Positions 1 to 5,088 of a stretch of 7,671 nt of DNA are shown here, one piece after another; position 1 is the first letter of the stretch, and each line of letters opens with the position of its first letter. The stretch lies in NCBI GenBank assembly GCA_022561675.1, contig JADFQT010000120.1, forward strand, positions 1 through 7,671, read 5' to 3'. This DNA is from Chloroflexota bacterium. Its GTDB lineage: Bacteria; Chloroflexota; Dehalococcoidia; Lucifugimonadales; UBA3495. The position numbers and the translations under genes were made by a program. The notes below the pieces were generated by a model that worked only from the letters and a program-made list of their open reading frames with translations, did not search any database and was not told the origin of the DNA.

Positions 1-571
1 GTTCCACCATTCTGAAAAGGTCCTGGTTATCGTAAAACAGCTGGGTAATCAGAAACTCCGCTCCCCGGTCTACCTTCAGCTTGGCGTACTTGATATCCGT
101 CATCAGGTCCGGAGATTCGGTGTGACCCTCCGGATAGCAGGCGGCGGCCAACCCAAAATCGAAGTTATCCCGAACATGCTGCAGCAGCTCAGTGGCGTAC
201 TGAAAACCTCCCTCTACTGGTATGAAATCGGTCTGACCGCTGGGCGGGTCCCCTCTCAACGCGATCAGATTCTCTATTCCCGCTTCTTCCAGCCGCTCCA
301 ACACCTCGTGTACTTCTTCCCGGGTTTGAGCCACACAGGTCAAATGGGCCATTACCTCCAGGTCGGTCTCGCGCTTCAACGTCGTGGTTATCTCTTCGGT
401 GAATGCCCGAGTGGAGCCGCCGGCGCCGTAGGTTACGGAGACGAAATCCGGATTGTAGCCGCGTACCCGCTCCACAGCTCGGAGCACCGCCGGAATTCCC
501 TCGGCGTCCCGCGGAGGGAAAAACTCGCAGGAAATGGTCCTTTTTGCTTTGAGTATGTTCTTTATCTTCAA
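1..571 (-). CDS. metF: Methylenetetrahydrofolate reductase MetF, 3' end outside the window
   Basis: Reduces 5,10-methylene-THF to 5-methyl-THF with an FAD cofactor in the cytoplasm, supplying the methyl group for methionine synthesis. The visible 190 residues cover the first two thirds of the usual ~290-residue TIM barrel. Seen: EFFPPR at residues 16-21 (E16 matches the catalytic Glu28 of E. coli MetF), VTYGAGGST at 46-54, LRGDPP at 105-110 (D108 matches FAD-contacting Asp120), AACYPEGH at 143-150, and QLFYDN at 177-182 (Q177 matches substrate-binding Gln183). The start is TTG at 571: translation reads MKIKNILKAKRTISCEFF, the normal N-terminus of the family, no ATG or GTG lies in frame between it and an upstream TAG, and residues further upstream do not resemble MetF. 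The Shine-Dalgarno is poor (AAAGGA about 18 nt upstream). It lies 132 bp downstream of the enoyl-CoA hydratase homologue and may have its own promoter. Identification is secure; the exact start is less so. Confidence 0.96.
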   Translation of the reverse strand, partial: MKIKNILKAKRTISCEFFPPRDAEGIPAVLRAVERVRGYNPDFVSVTYGAGGSTRAFTEEITTTLKRETDLEVMAHLTCVAQTREEVHEVLERLEEAGIENLIALRGDPPSGQTDFIPVEGGFQYATELLQHVRDNFDFGLAAACYPEGHTESPDLMTDIKYAKLKVDRGAEFLITQLFYDNQDLFRMVE

Positions 572-652
572 GAGGGCTTGTCCCGAGTTCCTTTGGCGCG
601 ATTTCCTTGGGTCCTGGGCCAGGTGGCCAGCCGGAACCTGCCCAGCATAAAC

Positions 653-681
653 AACATAGCGGGAACATAACTCCGGGTCAA
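653..681 (-). promoter_or_regulatory. Candidate sigma70-type promoter for metF
   Basis: Reading the minus strand, a -35 box TTGACC (676-681, 5 of 6 consensus) is followed after exactly 17 bp by TATGTT (653-658, 4 of 6). Transcription would begin near 646, giving a leader of about 75 nt before the metF TTG. It sits in the 132-bp gap after the preceding gene, so metF may be transcribed independently of it. Sequence match only. Confidence 0.42.
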
Positions 682-703
682 GCTCAACCGCCGCCTAAGG
701 CGC

Positions 704-1483
704 CTAAAATGACGGTTGACGCTTTTCCTTAAATGCCGCGATACCTTCCCGAGGGTGGTCGGAGGTGGCGAACAACTGGACGAAAGCCATGCTCTCGAGG
801 GCTATTCCATCGACCAGGGGGAGGCCCTGTCCCTGCTGGGTTACCGATTTGATCAGACCCAGGCCGGCGCGGCTTTTGCCCCGAAGCGCCTCCAGAATGG
901 CTTCCAGCTCCCGGTCCAGCTCAGCCGCAGGCACGGCTCTGAGGGCCAGGCCCCAGTCAGCCGCCTCGGCGCCGGAAATCCACCGCCCGGTGGTCAGAAG
1001 GTCCATGGCCCGTTGGAGCCCAACCCGCCGTGGCAACCGCTGGGTGGATCCTCCACCGGGCATAAGTCCAAAGTTGGCGTGCTGGTCGCCTATCCGGGCG
1101 TCCTCGGCGACGATGGCCATGTCGCAAGCCATCATCAGTTCCAGCCCACCGGCCAGGGCGAACCCCTGTACCAGCGCCAGCGTCGGTACGGGTAAGGCCT
1201 CCAACTGGCAAAAACATTGGTTCAGTAGTCGCACGTAGTCCGGCATCTGGGACAGGTCATCCAACATCGATTCCAGGTACAACAGGTCGGCTCCGGCGCA
1301 AAACGCTCGACCCTCCCCCCGGATCACCAGGGCTTTCATCCCCTGGTCCTCGGCCACCCGCCGGGTGGCGGCCAAGAACTCCTCCAGCAACTCCGGGCTC
1401 AAAGCGTTCAGGACATCGGGCCGATTCAAACGCAGAGTCGCCACGGAATTCTGCTTTTCCAGGATTATGTTGCTATACTCCAA
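704..1483 (-). CDS. Enoyl-CoA hydratase/isomerase (crotonase) family protein, second catalytic Glu replaced by His
   Basis: A 259-residue crotonase-superfamily protein, normal length for a single-domain hexameric member; such enzymes act on acyl-CoA thioesters in the cytoplasm. Visible marks are the N-terminal LRLNRPDVLNALS (17-29), the first oxyanion-hole segment FCAGAD (61-66), and the second, GFALAGGLELMMACD (107-121), with G112 as the oxyanion-hole glycine. E115 aligns with Glu144 of rat mitochondrial hydratase. In the following helix IGDQHANFGLMPGGGSTQRLP the residue aligned with Glu164 is H135, so the standard two-glutamate hydration mechanism is not intact. It could be an isomerase, hydrolase or other branch, and the substrate cannot be told. 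The start is TTG at 1483, supported by GGGGG about five bases upstream; no nearer ATG gives the conserved N-terminus. Two 17-bp tandem repeats and a candidate promoter lie 20-60 bp upstream. metF follows on the same strand. The family is certain, the reaction is not. Confidence 0.93.
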   Translation of the reverse strand: MEYSNIILEKQNSVATLRLNRPDVLNALSPELLEEFLAATRRVAEDQGMKALVIRGEGRAFCAGADLLYLESMLDDLSQMPDYVRLLNQCFCQLEALPVPTLALVQGFALAGGLELMMACDMAIVAEDARIGDQHANFGLMPGGGSTQRLPRRVGLQRAMDLLTTGRWISGAEAADWGLALRAVPAAELDRELEAILEALRGKSRAGLGLIKSVTQQGQGLPLVDGIALESMAFVQLFATSDHPREGIAAFKEKRQPSF

Positions 1484-1502
1484 ATGGCCCCCAGGCGACC
1501 CG

Positions 1503-1536
1503 GATGTGACGTTACTATAGATGTGACGCTACTATA
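1503..1536. repeat. Two tandem 17-bp repeats in a divergent promoter region
   Basis: GATGTGACGTTACTATA (1503-1519) is followed immediately by GATGTGACGCTACTATA (1520-1536), one mismatch in 17. The pair lies 20 bp upstream of the crotonase start and about 130 bp upstream of the DUF167 start. Read on the minus strand, each copy starts with TATAGT, which resembles a -10 box. The repeats could be tandem operator sites or a small duplication of a promoter segment; no regulator gene is visible nearby. Confidence 0.75.
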
Positions 1537-1542
1537 TCAGAA
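1514..1542 (-). promoter_or_regulatory. Candidate promoter for the crotonase gene, overlapping the tandem repeats
   Basis: On the minus strand, TTCTGA (1537-1542, 3 of 6 for -35) is separated by 17 bp from TATAGT (1514-1519, 5 of 6 for -10). This predicts a start near 1507 and a short leader of about 25 nt to the TTG at 1483. The -10 box lies within one repeat copy and the spacer is the other copy, so a protein bound to the repeat would block this promoter. The -35 match is weak. Confidence 0.35.
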
Positions 1543-1665
1543 TGGAGATGAGAGGGGCATTTCGGAAGCCATTAGCACCGGGTCAAGGGGGTTATCAGCC
1601 TCCCGGCGGCATACGCCGGCGATTTACCACGAAGGGTAGATCAAAGCTGGAGAGCGGGGGATTGG

Positions 1666-1944
1666 ATGGCGGCGGGAGCCCGTATAGAGATTAGGGTTCA
1701 ACCCCGAGCTTCTCGGAATACCATTTCCGGGGTGCGGGCCGGCGTCCTGCGAATTCGAGTGACCGCTCCGCCGGTAGATGGGCATGCTAATGCAGCGGCC
1801 ATCGCGTTGCTCGCCCAGGCTCTCGGCGTACCCAAAAGCGCGATACGCCTGGTCAAAGGCGCGTCCAGCCGCGACAAGACTCTGGCGGTAGAATCCATGT
1901 CTCAAGAAGAGGTAAACCAGTGTCTCAATCTGTTGGGCGGGTAG
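1666..1944 (+). CDS. DUF167 / YggU (UPF0235) family protein
   Basis: A 92-residue protein of the small, widespread DUF167 family, whose members have a compact alpha/beta fold and no firmly established biochemical role. Diagnostic features are the opening beta strand RIEIRVQPRASRN (6-18), the central APPVDGHAN (34-42), the ALLAQALGVPKSAIRLVKG segment (47-65), and SSRDK (67-71). The length is normal for the family. The ATG at 1666 follows a purine-rich GGGGG run and removes little of the conserved fold. The 5' region has a small GC hairpin (CCGGCG 1603-1608 with CGCCGG 1614-1619). The stop codon forms the loop of another: GGCGGG (1936-1941), TAG, CCCGCC (1945-1950). That one could slow ribosomes or act as a weak terminator, but no T-run follows. 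The gene is divergent from the crotonase gene. The next plus-strand promoter starts 10 bp past its stop. Confidence 0.9.
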   Translation: MAAGARIEIRVQPRASRNTISGVRAGVLRIRVTAPPVDGHANAAAIALLAQALGVPKSAIRLVKGASSRDKTLAVESMSQEEVNQCLNLLGG

Positions 1945-1953
1945 CCCGCCTGC

Positions 1954-1982
1954 TGGCCAACTATTTCTCTCGCCAGTATAAT
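1954..1982 (+). promoter_or_regulatory. Strong sigma70-like promoter for the phosphatase leader
   Basis: TGGCCA (1954-1959, 4 of 6 for -35), a 17-bp spacer, then a perfect TATAAT (1977-1982). This is the best promoter match in the window. Initiation would be near 1989, leaving a leader of about 198 nt before the phosphatase TTG at 2187. It begins 10 bp after the DUF167 stop, so the phosphatase is probably transcribed separately from it. Confidence 0.55.
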
Positions 1983-2039
1983 GAAGCTGATTCGAAGCTG
2001 AATCGGCGCCTGTACCCCATGCCCAGTACCTTTCCTAAA

Positions 2040-2195
2040 CTAATGGCCCGGTGAAACCCGCAGAACTTGGGTATATAAGCATGCGGGTCCCACCTTAGCT
2101 TTGGTTTTGAGAGTCCTCGGTTTCGGGAACTGCCTGGCACAGAAGGCAAAAGCCCCGGGACTGGTCTTGATAGCGGAGTAAGAGCTTTGGCTTAC
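2040..2195 (+). promoter_or_regulatory. Long 5' leader with strong RNA hairpins before the phosphatase gene; possible cis-regulatory RNA
   Basis: The ~200-nt untranslated stretch shows nested pairing. Domain A: CTAA (2040-2043), GGTG (2050-2053) and ACCCGCA (2056-2062) pair with TGCGGGT (2082-2088), CACC (2091-2094) and TTAG (2095-2098). That makes 15 pairs with a 2x2 internal loop and one bulge around a 19-nt loop. Domain B: AGTCC (2112-2116) and CGG (2118-2120) pair with CCG (2155-2157) and GGACT (2158-2162), enclosing TGCCT (2131-2135) paired with AGGCA (2144-2148). Domain C: GTAAG (2178-2182) pairs with CTTAC (2191-2195), placing the TTG start in its loop and the last base of the Shine-Dalgarno GGAG in its stem. 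I compared it by eye with TPP, cobalamin, SAM, c-di-GMP and T-box patterns and found no convincing match. No ORF resembling a protein occupies it. Confidence 0.4.
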
Positions 2196-2639
2196 ATGAA
2201 CTTCAGTTGGATTATTGAGGGAACGCTGGCTGGTGCGGCCGGGCCAACCACAAACCGGGACATTACCTTCTTAAAGCTGCAGGAGATCCAGGCGGTTATC
2301 CGGATGGAGGAGCAGACTATCTCCACCGACCCCTGGGGCTTTGAGGAGCTCTACGAGCCGGTGCGGGACTTTGGCGCTCCAGACATGGAGCAGATCCAGC
2401 GCATGGTGAAGTTCATTGAGGACGAGATAGAGAACTGGGAGCATCCCATAGTCGTCACCTGCGCCGCCGGTATCGGACGTACCGGTACCGTGCTGGCCTG
2501 CTACTTCGTCAACTCGGGATACGAGCCCCAAGCCGCTATTGACTATATTCGGCTGCTGAGGCCGGGATCGATCCAGGCCAGAGAGCAAGAGGAGGCGGTG
2601 CACCGATTCGCTGAGTTCGTCGCCGCGAAAGGGAAATGA
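2187..2639 (+). CDS. DUSP23-like dual-specificity protein phosphatase with a TC(X5)R signature
   Basis: A 150-residue single-domain cysteine phosphatase resembling the small atypical dual-specificity phosphatases (DUSP23/VHZ type). They hydrolyse phosphotyrosine or phosphoserine/threonine through a cysteinyl-phosphate intermediate in the cytosol. Shared features: the opening NFSWIIEGTLAG (5-16), the general-acid loop RDFGAPD (60-66, D61 as candidate acid), the P-loop CAAGIGRTGT (92-101) with nucleophile C92 and R98, and the C-terminal LRPGSIQAREQEEAV. The normally invariant histidine just before the cysteine is T91, so the motif reads TC(X5)R instead of HC(X5)R. The TTG at 2187 is preferred because GGAG (2175-2178) lies eight bases upstream; ATG at 2196 would be 17 bases away, though it would still keep NFSW. 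It has its own promoter and a structured leader. Its natural substrate is unknown, and no kinase is nearby. Confidence 0.92.
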   Translation: MAYMNFSWIIEGTLAGAAGPTTNRDITFLKLQEIQAVIRMEEQTISTDPWGFEELYEPVRDFGAPDMEQIQRMVKFIEDEIENWEHPIVVTCAAGIGRTGTVLACYFVNSGYEPQAAIDYIRLLRPGSIQAREQEEAVHRFAEFVAAKGK

Positions 2640-2661
2640 CGCTTGGACTCAGCACACCGTT

Positions 2662-2698
2662 AACCCGGGCCGCCGGGTTTAGATGGGCTCTTTCCATC
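2662..2698. terminator. Hairpins between convergent genes, candidate bidirectional terminator
   Basis: AACCCGG (2662-2668), loop GCCG, CCGGGTT (2673-2679) forms a 7-bp GC-rich stem. GATGG (2682-2686) and CCATC (2694-2698) form a second weaker stem. Both lie in the 81-bp gap between the phosphatase stop and the stop of the oppositely oriented zinc-ribbon gene, where a shared terminator is expected. Neither strand has a long T-run after the stem, so function is uncertain. Confidence 0.35.
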
Positions 2699-2720
2699 CC
2701 CTTTATTCGTCCGAGTACCG

Positions 2721-2987
2721 TCAGGCAGCCAGCTTGCTGTCTTTGCGTCGGATAACTCCCGGGCGCAACACTAAATCCTGCGTGCGGCCGCATTGGAGGC
2801 ACTTTCGGTAGGTCCCGTAAGAATCCTTCTCCACATAGACATCGCCTTTGCATCTGGGGCACCCTTTGAAGTAAAACACCTTGCCTTCCTTGTCTTTTTT
2901 ACCGGTCCATTTCTGACCGGATTCCGTAAACCTTATGGTTGGAATATTACTTAGATGCCGGTCCTGGATGCGGGATGCATCCATCAA
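2721..2987 (-). CDS. Small zinc-ribbon protein of unknown function
   Basis: An 88-residue protein whose C-terminal half carries a four-cysteine zinc ribbon: C43-P-R-C46, 16 residues, then C63-L-Q-C66-G, with the KGDVYVEKDSYGTYRK hairpin typical of ribbons between the knuckles. The N-terminal ~40 residues are charged and contain no recognised domain; there is no signal peptide or membrane helix. The start is either TTG at 2987 or the next codon, ATG at 2984; a GGGTG run lies 8-12 bases upstream. Because the first 20 residues show no recognisable conservation, the true start could lie further in. It converges on the phosphatase gene and is divergent from the JAMM protease gene, with a 126-bp gap between the starts. 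I do not recognise a named family. Such ribbons may bind nucleic acid or protein, but nothing here decides that. Confidence 0.75.
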   Translation of the reverse strand: MMDASRIQDRHLSNIPTIRFTESGQKWTGKKDKEGKVFYFKGCPRCKGDVYVEKDSYGTYRKCLQCGRTQDLVLRPGVIRRKDSKLAA

Positions 2988-3113
2988 CCGGACACCCTGC
3001 CATCGAGATGATATTCTTTATGTCTATACGGAATGCATTTGATAATGGATTTCTTGGGGGTGTCGAACAGTCGTCGCGGAAGTTGTACCGAACTGAATTG
3101 AGGGGGCATTGCT

Positions 3114-3602
3114 ATGCCAGACCTGCCCGCACCAGTAGAAATCGGGACTGATATCCTGGAGGAAATCTACCGGGAAGCCCGCAACTCCTTCCCCGCCGAA
3201 TGCTGCGGCTGGCTGTCCGGCGCCAGGGGCGGCGCCAGGGTGAGCCTGGTCCGCAGCTGTATCAACGACCAGGCCTCGGGAAATCATCCTACCGTCGCTG
3301 AGCGCACCGCCGAGGCCGCCTACGTGCTGTCCGGGGAGGACCTGCTGGCCTTGAACCGGAGCTTGGACACCGAAGAGCCGGCGCTAGTAATCTATCATTC
3401 CCATCCCAACGGCCGGGCCTACCTCTCCGAGACCGACCGGCAGGTGGCAACCAGCCCCTGGGGAGATGAGCCCGCCTATCCCGTCCAGCAAGTGGTCATC
3501 GGCATAGATGGGCGACGGGTCGTGGAAGCGGCCCACTTCGCCTGGTCGGAGGAGGAAGGGGGCTTCGTAGAGATAGCCAGGTATGCCGGGGCGGAAATCT
3601 AG
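3114..3602 (+). CDS. JAMM/MPN+ zinc metalloprotease, bacterial Mec/JAB-like
   Basis: A 162-residue stand-alone JAB1/MPN domain with the complete JAMM active site. E29 lies in FPAECCGWLSG (26-36), followed by H95-S-H97, seven residues, S105, two residues, D108. This matches HxHx7Sx2D exactly, with the histidines and aspartate binding zinc and the glutamate acting as base. Bacterial members of this type (for example Mycobacterium Mec) remove residues or C-terminal extensions from ubiquitin-like sulfur carriers of the ThiS/MoaD/CysO family. The inference for this protein rests on the motif alone, since no such carrier, ThiF/MoeB or CysM gene is in the window. The start is well supported: AGGGGG (3101-3106) lies seven bases before the ATG. 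A short direct duplication (GGCGCCAGGG at 3219-3228 and 3231-3240) encodes GARGGAR just after the active-site Glu loop. The gene is convergent with the antiporter gene. Confidence 0.93.
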   Translation: MPDLPAPVEIGTDILEEIYREARNSFPAECCGWLSGARGGARVSLVRSCINDQASGNHPTVAERTAEAAYVLSGEDLLALNRSLDTEEPALVIYHSHPNGRAYLSETDRQVATSPWGDEPAYPVQQVVIGIDGRRVVEAAHFAWSEEEGGFVEIARYAGAEI

Positions 3603-3710
3603 GTGGAGGTCAAATGCAGTTGCTCATGGGAACTGGTCGAACAACCCCAATAATGGCCTTCCTGATTAGGGCCTTACGGGGGGCTGCTAAAGCAAGGCGG
3701 GTGGCCCCAG

Positions 3711-4811
3711 CTAGGTTTCTACCGCGGTTTCTACAGGCGAATTCCCGGACTTCCCCACCGCGGCTTCGCCTGACCCTACGGTTGATCCTTCGGACAGTGC
3801 CCCGTCATCTGGAGCGCCCAGGGTAGCGACAACCACAGCCCCCGCCAGATAAAGGGCCGCCATCAAGGCCAATCCGGCCATCACCAGGAAGCGATGCATC
3901 CGGTTTCGCCCCAATATCAAGACCAGCCCGAACAAAATCAGAAGCAACGCCATGCCTCCCGCCACGAAATGGGCCGCCTCCGACTGATTTACCAGAATCC
4001 CCTGGCGGTAAAAGGGGTCGGCGAGGGACAGGATGATGATGTTGAAGACGCAGCTTCCGTATAGGTTGCCAACACCCAGATCCGCGGCTCCCATCCTGGC
4101 GGCGGCGATGGTTGCGGCGGCTTCCGGCATGGTGGTTACCAGGGAAACCGCCAGAATGCCCAGGGTGCTGGAGGCTATGCCGGTGATTGTAGCAATCTGG
4201 TCCACGCTGTAGGCCAGAAAAAACCCGGCAACTACTACCCCGGCGGAAATCAGACCGAACATGACCCAGGCCCGCCTCAGGGACATACCCGCTGAACTGT
4301 CCGCGCCATCACCTTCGGCTTCCTGGGGGCGCTTGACGTACACCACCCGCATACCCACTATGTATACCACCAGCAGAATCACCGAAGACAAGCCGATTTG
4401 CCACAAGGACAGGTCCATTTTTACCGCGGCGAACAGTATACCTAGGCCGGTCATAATGGCCGCCAGAAGGATCAAATAGCCCTGCTCCGGCGCCACCTGC
4501 TGCAAGAATCGCTTGCCGCCAAAGAAGAGGGCAACCACGGCCAGCGTGAACATATTGACCATGTTTGCGCCCATCACGTTGCCCAAAGCAAGCTCCGGGT
4601 TCGGCGGATCCAAACGCACGGCGGAGATATTGGTGGACAACTCAGGCAGAGAGGTGGCCAGGGCAACCAGGATGCTCCCTACGAAAAGCCTCCCCCAGCC
4701 GGTGAGAGTGGCCAGGGCATCACCGTACTTGGCCAGTTGGTTTCCCAAATAAATCACGACCACCGCGCTGGCCAAAAAGATGCCCAGGGCTACCGCCAGG
4801 TCTCCACTCAT
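3711..4811 (-). CDS. CaCA-family sodium/calcium antiporter homologue (YrbG-like)
   Basis: A 366-residue polytopic inner-membrane protein of the Ca2+:cation antiporter family, which exchanges Na+ or H+ for Ca2+. It has the two inverted alpha-repeats that form the ion pathway. Alpha-1 (about 44-90) contains ATSLPEL with E57 and GNVMGANMVNMF. Alpha-2 (about 217-265) contains VTTMPEA with E230 and GNLYGSCVFNI. Roughly ten hydrophobic segments are split by a hydrophilic, acidic loop (160-178). After the last helix there is an unusual hydrophilic Gly/Ser/Glu tail (about 332-366), making the protein longer than the common ~320-330 residues. In both repeats the usual GTS triad before LPE is altered (ATS, VTT), so ion preference should not be assumed. 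The ATG at 4811 has GGGGG about six bases upstream. A small hairpin (AGATT 4827-4831 with AATCT 4835-4839) and two palindromic repeats lie upstream. leuB precedes it on the same strand, 277 bp away. Confidence 0.93.
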   Translation of the reverse strand: MSGDLAVALGIFLASAVVVIYLGNQLAKYGDALATLTGWGRLFVGSILVALATSLPELSTNISAVRLDPPNPELALGNVMGANMVNMFTLAVVALFFGGKRFLQQVAPEQGYLILLAAIMTGLGILFAAVKMDLSLWQIGLSSVILLVVYIVGMRVVYVKRPQEAEGDGADSSAGMSLRRAWVMFGLISAGVVVAGFFLAYSVDQIATITGIASSTLGILAVSLVTTMPEAAATIAAARMGAADLGVGNLYGSCVFNIIILSLADPFYRQGILVNQSEAAHFVAGGMALLLILFGLVLILGRNRMHRFLVMAGLALMAALYLAGAVVVATLGAPDDGALSEGSTVGSGEAAVGKSGNSPVETAVET

Positions 4812-4849
4812 TTAAGACCCCCGAAGAGATTGCCAATCTTGGGAGATCC

Positions 4850-4896
4850 AAATCCCTCTCAGTCCCCCTTTTTGAAAGGGGAATACAGGGGGATTT
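4850..4896. repeat. 47-bp imperfect palindromic repeat
   Basis: Outer arms AAATCCCTCT (4850-4859) and AGGGGGATTT (4887-4896) are complementary with one mismatch. An inner stem CCCCTTT (4865-4871), loop TTG, AAAGGGG (4875-4881) is perfect. The arrangement of AAATCCC-type ends around a CCCC/GGGG core resembles interspersed palindromic repeats seen in many bacterial genomes. It lies about 40 bp upstream of the antiporter start and would fold in transcripts running from leuB toward it. It may act as an mRNA-stabilising or terminating hairpin as well as being a repeat. Confidence 0.7.
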
Positions 4897-5024
4897 TCCC
4901 AAAGGATAGCTCCTCCGACTGTGTTTGGAAAAAGATTCAAGGCTCAGTAAGACCCATCTCTATTGCAGCGGATTCCAGGTTGAATTCCAGAGCTAGGAAA
5001 GAAAGTCCGGCGGCCAACCCGTTA

Positions 5025-5088
5025 GTAACTATCTCAAAACGACCCATGTCATTCCGAAGGGCTCGCGGTGACATTTTGAGATAATTAC
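5025..5088. repeat. 64-bp element with 15-bp inverted ends, abutting the leuB stop
   Basis: GTAACTATCTCAAAA (5025-5039) and TTTTGAGATAATTAC (5074-5088) are inverted repeats with one mismatch in 15. Inside lie ATGTCATTCCGAAGGG and GGTGACA, whose TGTCA (5046-5050 region) and TGACA (5069-5073) extend the pairing across an asymmetric bulge. The right arm touches the leuB stop codon (5089-5091). TGTCATTCCGA is like the core of a repeat common in several bacterial phyla. It could be a miniature inverted-repeat element or, in leuB mRNA, a 3'-end hairpin; there is no classical T-run. Confidence 0.65.

Noticed and set aside
122..670. Long plus-strand open frames and a second minus-strand frame (189-668) over the metF region
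   Set aside because: The minus-strand frame ending at the window edge encodes unmistakable MetF motifs; the others are overlapping frames in GC-rich coding DNA with no recognisable protein.
1960..2040. Possible tRNA around TTCGAAGCTGAATC
   Set aside because: The T-loop-like TTCGAA lacks the flanking T-stem, acceptor and anticodon arms on either strand.
1961..2149. 62-codon minus-strand open frame in the phosphatase leader
   Set aside because: No recognisable motif, and it overlaps the strong plus-strand promoter and hairpins; chance frame.
2100..2180. Possible c-di-GMP-I (GEMM) riboswitch, suggested by AGGCAAAAGCCCCGGGACT
   Set aside because: The paired GGCAAACC segment and the downstream GGTAGCCGGG-type receptor are missing, so the resemblance covers only one short stretch.
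3614..3826. 70-codon plus-strand frame after the JAMM gene
   Set aside because: Despite a Shine-Dalgarno, most of it is antisense to the antiporter C-terminus and its Arg/Leu/Pro-rich composition looks like a shadow frame; recorded only as a possible remnant.
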